From: Sinotaia quadrata
Taxonomy: Eukaryota > Mollusca > Gastropoda > Architaenioglossa > Viviparidae
Assembly (NCBI GenBank): GCA_028829895.1
Contig: CM054179.1
Location: forward strand, 51,047,391 to 51,111,390
Reading direction: 5' to 3'
DNA length: 64,000 nt
The notes under the pieces were generated by a model. The model saw only the letters and a program-made list of their open reading frames with translations, did no database searches and was not told the origin of the DNA. Below, in pieces: positions 59,519-64,000 of this stretch. Each line of letters begins with the position of its first letter. Position 1 is the first letter of the stretch. Made by a program: the position numbers and the translations under genes.

Positions 59519-59705
59519 CTTGTTAGTAACATCGCTAGATAATACAGAGTTACATCCGTCAGTCGTCATTAAAACGACAAGGAAAGTATTCTAAGTGAAA
59601 TTCGTGATTAGTGTCATCACTAAGTGATACAGAGTTACATTCGTCAGGCGTCATTAATAGGACAAGTTCAGTGTGCCAAGTGAAACGCATGACTAGTGAC
59701 GTCAC
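59519..59705. repeat. About 87-bp tandem repeat
   Basis: Two diverged copies and the start of a third, with GATACAGAGTTACATTCGTC, GTCATTAA and CTAGTGACGTCACT. Confidence 0.8.
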
Positions 59706-59938
59706 TTTACTTATAATAATAAGATAACATCGTAATGATTTTATTCACTCAATAGAAGCATTTTAATAATATAGATAACTTCATAATATAAAAATGTAAT
59801 GTCTTTGTAAAGCAAATATTGGTACACTATATCAATCGGTTTATTTCATTATGTATCCTTTTCAGTGTCCAAATTGAATTTCGCCTACGTGCGGAATTTT
59901 ATTTCCTTCTTTTAAATTAGTATTCGCGATTCAAAATG

Positions 59939-59939
<1 letters not shown>

Positions 59940-60034
<95 letters not shown>

Positions 60035-60113
60035 GCGCGCACACGCACACACATACACACACATACACACACACATACACACACACATACATACACACAC
60101 ACGTACGTACGTA
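59940..60113. repeat. (CA)n microsatellite
   Basis: A pure CA run to about 60031, then CG, CATA and (CGTA)n interruptions. The overlapping frames are artefacts. Confidence 0.98.
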
Positions 60114-60305
60114 CAGATGGATCACAATATTCATAACCCATATGTAGATGTTTATAACTGAATTGCAAATATTGATTGAAGCGATGTGCACTTAGATGAT
60201 ACAACCTGTTTTTGTTCCTCCATTTTCCCCCCACCCCATTTTATCCCTAGAGTATGCAGACATTGGAATGCATTAGCCCTGATATAGTGTGCATAAATTT
60301 GCTTG

Positions 60306-60525
60306 TGCTTAATACTGTCAGTTTGTTAGTGATTCAATTTTTAAAATAGCTATGGAATACATTTTCGATAGGTGATGTACGTTGCTTAATACTGTCAGTT
60401 TGTTAGTAATTCAATTTTTAAAAAGTATGGAATACATTTTTGAAAGGTGGTGTACGTTGCTTAATACTGTCAGTTTGTTAGTGATTCAATTCAGAAAACT
60501 AGTGAACAGACTTTGGAAAGGCGAT
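60306..60525. repeat. About 76-bp tandem repeat
   Basis: Three copies starting near 60307, 60384 and 60459 (GCTTAATACTGTCAGTTTGT, then TAGTGATTCAA). Confidence 0.9.
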
Positions 60526-60941
60526 GTTTTCTGAAAATGGAGCTGGTTCATCGGCTTATTTGTGTCCCGCTACACCATCGTGCCTAGAACCATCTTCCGT
60601 TCCTATACTTTGTTTCCTGCAGGCAAACCTAAGATTTCACGCTTTTAAAGCTTACGAATAATTACTCAAAGTCATACATTATTGCAGTATGTTATTTCCA
60701 TTCGAGTGAGAGCTAATAATGGACTTGACACTTGTCATGGAAAAAGAGGAAAAAACACCCTTACAACAGTTACTTACCGCTCATACGTATTATGGGACGG
60801 ACACATGCATATGTGTGTTTTTTTCTTGACAACGAATAACGGAGGAAAAGCAAAAGCACCATGGCTAAATTGTCTACTTAAGTCTGTCCTGGAGACAAAG
60901 ACCAGGGTAAAAAATGACTACTCTTGCCGTACAAGTGTTGG
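60526..60941. other. Unique sequence
   Basis: The plus-strand frame 60682-61038 starts here and runs into the next array. Not recognised as a gene. Confidence 0.45.
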
Positions 60942-61130
60942 GTACATTTATAATGGAATGAATAGCCTAGCCCTAAAGTGTTTGTGTATTTATAATAGAA
61001 TTAATATTTTGCCCTGCAAGTGTTTTGTGTATTTATAATGAATTACAAAGTCCTGCTCTGCAAATGTTATATGTAATTACTATAGAATTAACAGTCTTGC
61101 ATTGCAAGTGTTTTGTTGTATTTATAATCG
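60942..61130. repeat. About 41-bp tandem repeat cut by LTR B3
   Basis: Four to five diverged units of TTTATAATAGAATTAA with GCAAGTGTTTTGTGTA. The last unit is interrupted by TGTAGCAGAG at 61131. Confidence 0.85.
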
Positions 61131-61482
61131 TGTAGCAGAGTAAATGTCCCTATTTTAAAATGTAATTGTTATATAAATTTTCAAATTGCCAGTGACTCTA
61201 GCTTGGACACTCCTTATGACGGTATTTTTTAAATTGTCTGATTTGGAGTAAACAACCCGAGTTGAGAATATGCTAGATATTGCTCATGTAATGCAAACCA
61301 TCCCAACTGGATGAGTGGTTTTTTTTATTATCCAATGGCTTTGATTTACAAGAACGAGACCAGCCAATGGGCTGAGATCTAAAAGTTTATTTGCTGTAGA
61401 GAAATCTATTGTCTGATCATTTGAATTTGGTGTGGCAAGAAGTCCAGTCATGACAGTCGTCCGTTAGCTTAATGGTGAGTTA
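61131..61482 (+). mobile_element. Family B LTR, 5' fragment (B3)
   Basis: Starts TGTAGCAGAGTAAATG and aligns with the first about 350 bp of B1 and B2 (for example AACGAGACCAGCCAATGGGC and GTTAGCTTAATGGTGAGTTA). The match ends at 61482; the rest of the LTR is absent. Confidence 0.75.
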
Positions 61483-61703
61483 ACATAACTCGTTCCAAAG
61501 CAAGAAATGCTAGGCAAAGCTAAATATATGTATAGTTTATTTAACCTATATCAAATAAATACCTGTCAGTTTATTCAGTATTAATTTAAAATCACTCGTT
61601 TTAGCAGAACTTGTAACTGACATTTCAATTCGACGTATAGCGGTCTTATAAAATATCGTATTCGTTGTTCTGATTGCCTTTGTCTTGTACTTATTGTTGT
61701 AGA

Positions 61704-61897
61704 AAACTGTGTTTTATTCAATGACTATTTCACGGAAAACTGTGTTTTATTCAATGACTATTTCACTGCAAACTGTGTTTTATTCAATGACTATTTCACT
61801 GCAAACTGTGTTTTATTCAATGATTATTTCACTGCAAACTGTGTTTTATTCAATGATTATTTCACTGTAAACTGTGTTTTATTCAATCACTGTAAAC
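61704..61897. repeat. 33-bp minisatellite
   Basis: About six copies of AAACTGTGTTTTATTCAATG plus ACTATTTCACTGC. The last is shortened. Confidence 0.95.
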
Positions 61898-62039
61898 TGG
61901 ACGTAAATATACGTGTCGCACATCCGTAAAAGACGTCGCTAGTAATGGACTAACGTAAAAATATTTGACGTACAATTCTACTAAAAGAGCTCTTCTAGTC
62001 ATGAGTTATCCTTATGGTAGTTTATCAGCATCCCCAGTA

Positions 62040-62770
62040 CCAAACCAGTCTTTCAAAGTACACTGTAGTATCATTCATTTAAACTATAAACACCCAGTCA
62101 ATTAAAGTATATTGTAGTGCCATTCATTTAAACCATAAACATCCAGTCAATTAAAGTACATTCACTCCATTCATTTCAATTTGACAGTAAACACCAAGCC
62201 ATTTAAATATATTGCAGTGCCATACATTTGAATCTGACTGTGCCATTCATTTCAATCTGACAGTAAACGCCCTCCCATTTTAATATATTGTAATACCATT
62301 CGTTTCAGTTTGACAGTAAGCGCACTCCCATTTTAATATTTTGTAGTACCATTCATTTCAAGCTGACAGTAAACGCCCTCCTATTTTAATATATTGTAAT
62401 ACCATTCATTTCAGTTTGACAGTAAACGCCCTACCATTTTAATATTTTGTAGTACCATTCATTTCAGTTTGACAGTAAACGCCCTTCCATTTTAATATTT
62501 TGTAGTACCATTCATTTCAGTTTGACAGTAAACGCCCTCCTATTATATTGTAATACCATTCATTTCAGTTTGACAGTAAACGCCCTCCCATTTTAATATA
62601 TTGTAGTACCATCCATTTCAGTTTGACAGTAAACGCCCTCCCATTTTAATATATTGTAGTGACATTCAATTCAGATTGACAGTGTCATTCATTTTAGTTC
62701 AACAGCAAACGCCCAGCCGCCATGCCACTCCACTCATTTCAATGGAACCACAAATACCCAGCCATCCTCA
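62040..62770. repeat. About 52-bp degenerate minisatellite
   Basis: Thirteen or so units with ACCATTCATTTCAGTTTGAC, AGTAAACGCCCTCCC and TTTTAATATATTGTAGT. The centre (62280-62660) is most regular and both edges are diverged. Confidence 0.92.
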
Positions 62771-63540
62771 TTAAAGGACATTCATTTAAATATTAATTAA
62801 ATATTATTAAACACCCAACCATACACTGTAAGTGCAGTGCCGATCATTTAAAGTCAGCCTAAACACTGTTATTCAAATTAAATTGTAGTCACCAGTCAAT
62901 TAAAGTTGACCAAAAGCATGCAACGATAGAAATCTAATTTCAAATAAGTGCATCATTTTCAAGAAAATATTCGTTTAAAGTGCGTATATGCCAGCATTTT
63001 ATATCAGTTACTGTCAAAACTTTCTGTTTATCAAACTACTGAGAAGTAAAATATCTCGGAAATTAAAAAATCGAGGTCAAATATGAACGGTCGTTAAATA
63101 ATGTAAAAGTATCGTCTGCATAATTTGATGACTACAAAAAACAATATTCATCACTGCACGACTGTTTAAGTGCTAAGTAACTTAATTTGTTGTGAACATT
63201 AAACGTTAAACGAACCAGTGAATAAGACTGTCATTTATAAGAGTGAATTGTTTGTTTTCTTAATTAGTTACTGCCACAGATGCCAATCTCCTTATTAATT
63301 AAGCATATTGTCATTAGAAAGAAACTTGAGATAAATTTAGATATAATTATGAATATATTACAGAATGGAAGGCTGGGATTTGCCTGATATGTATTTCGAC
63401 TAATTATGGAGTACTTAGTCTTAACGACTTTAATTATTCCTCTAAATATTACTTGTAGATTGTAGTGACTCAGTTAAATTTCCATGGCTTTTTCTTCTTG
63501 CTGATGTTACTGTGCTAATCTGTGTAATGCGTAAATCTAT
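62771..63540. other. AT-rich sequence without recognisable gene
   Basis: No supported feature. Confidence 0.55.
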
Positions 63541-63870
63541 TCATGATGCAATCTGTGTTTGTTGTCATTAGGGTATGTGTAATATGAGCACATTGTAATC
63601 TGTGTATGTTGCAATCTTTCTTTGTATAATATGTACACATTGTAATTTGCGTGTGTTGTAATCTGTGTATGTATAATTTGTGCATATTGCAATCTGTATA
63701 TATTATGATCTACGTAGGTGTAAACTATGCATATTGTAATCAGCGTTACGTGTGATCGGTGCATGTTATATATAACCTGTGAATGTTGTAATCTCTGTAC
63801 ATTGTCATCCTCGCATGTTGTAAACTGTGTATGTTGTATCTATGTATGCTTTAATTCGTGCATGTTGTAA
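63541..63870. repeat. Degenerate short tandem repeat
   Basis: Irregular units of about 20-40 bp built on GTAATCTGTGTATGTTG and CATATTGTAAT. The minus-strand frame 63537-63764 is a by-product. Confidence 0.75.
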
Positions 63871-64000
63871 TGCAAAGATTGCAGCAGAAGTAGATCTGAG
63901 TGCACTCCCTTATGTACTACAGTGCAATTAAGAGTGAACCCTACATGAGAAGTGTATTGAGTTCTGCATCTAGCCTTTTTCACAATAACGTCAAACTAAT

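Overview
The window looks like animal nuclear DNA from a repeat-rich, AT-rich gene desert. A mollusc or another lophotrochozoan is my best guess, based only on general character: long GA, CA and ATCT microsatellites, dozens of minisatellites and Ty3/gypsy-type LTR elements. I recognise no conserved cellular protein, rRNA or tRNA gene. There is no operon-like packing. Nearly all small open frames are translations of tandem repeats or chance frames in AT-rich DNA.

The centre holds the main object, a complete and apparently very young LTR retrotransposon (element A, 30532-38124). Its two 1690-bp LTRs look identical by eye, start TG and end CA, and are flanked by the 5-bp duplication GACAT. A candidate primer-binding site and polypurine tract frame a 4213-bp internal region. 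That region holds one long frame of 954 codons and no recognisable protease, reverse transcriptase, RNase H or integrase. It is therefore probably a non-autonomous element with its own orphan protein.

Element A landed inside an older minus-strand LTR of a second family (family B, 30149-30531 plus 38125-38945). Next to that LTR, at 39012-39482, lies a decayed integrase C-terminus of Ty3/gypsy type. Other B copies are a full-length solo-LTR-like copy at 4222-6069 with a 5-bp duplication, a full-length copy at 55027-56752, a 5' fragment at 61131-61482, and 3' fragments near 9217-9310 and 22045-22133. Three of the longer B copies carry different private minisatellites, and several sit inside tandem arrays.

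The rest is mostly tandem repeats: about fifty arrays with periods from 2 to about 87 bp, by my coordinates roughly a quarter of the window. The largest is a 66-unit, 24-bp array with higher-order structure (11950-13540). Other items are a long imperfect palindrome (45221-45532), a promoter-like site cluster with a possible first exon (7973-8104), and a hAT-like terminal sequence (24568). Between these lie AT-rich stretches in which I see no gene.
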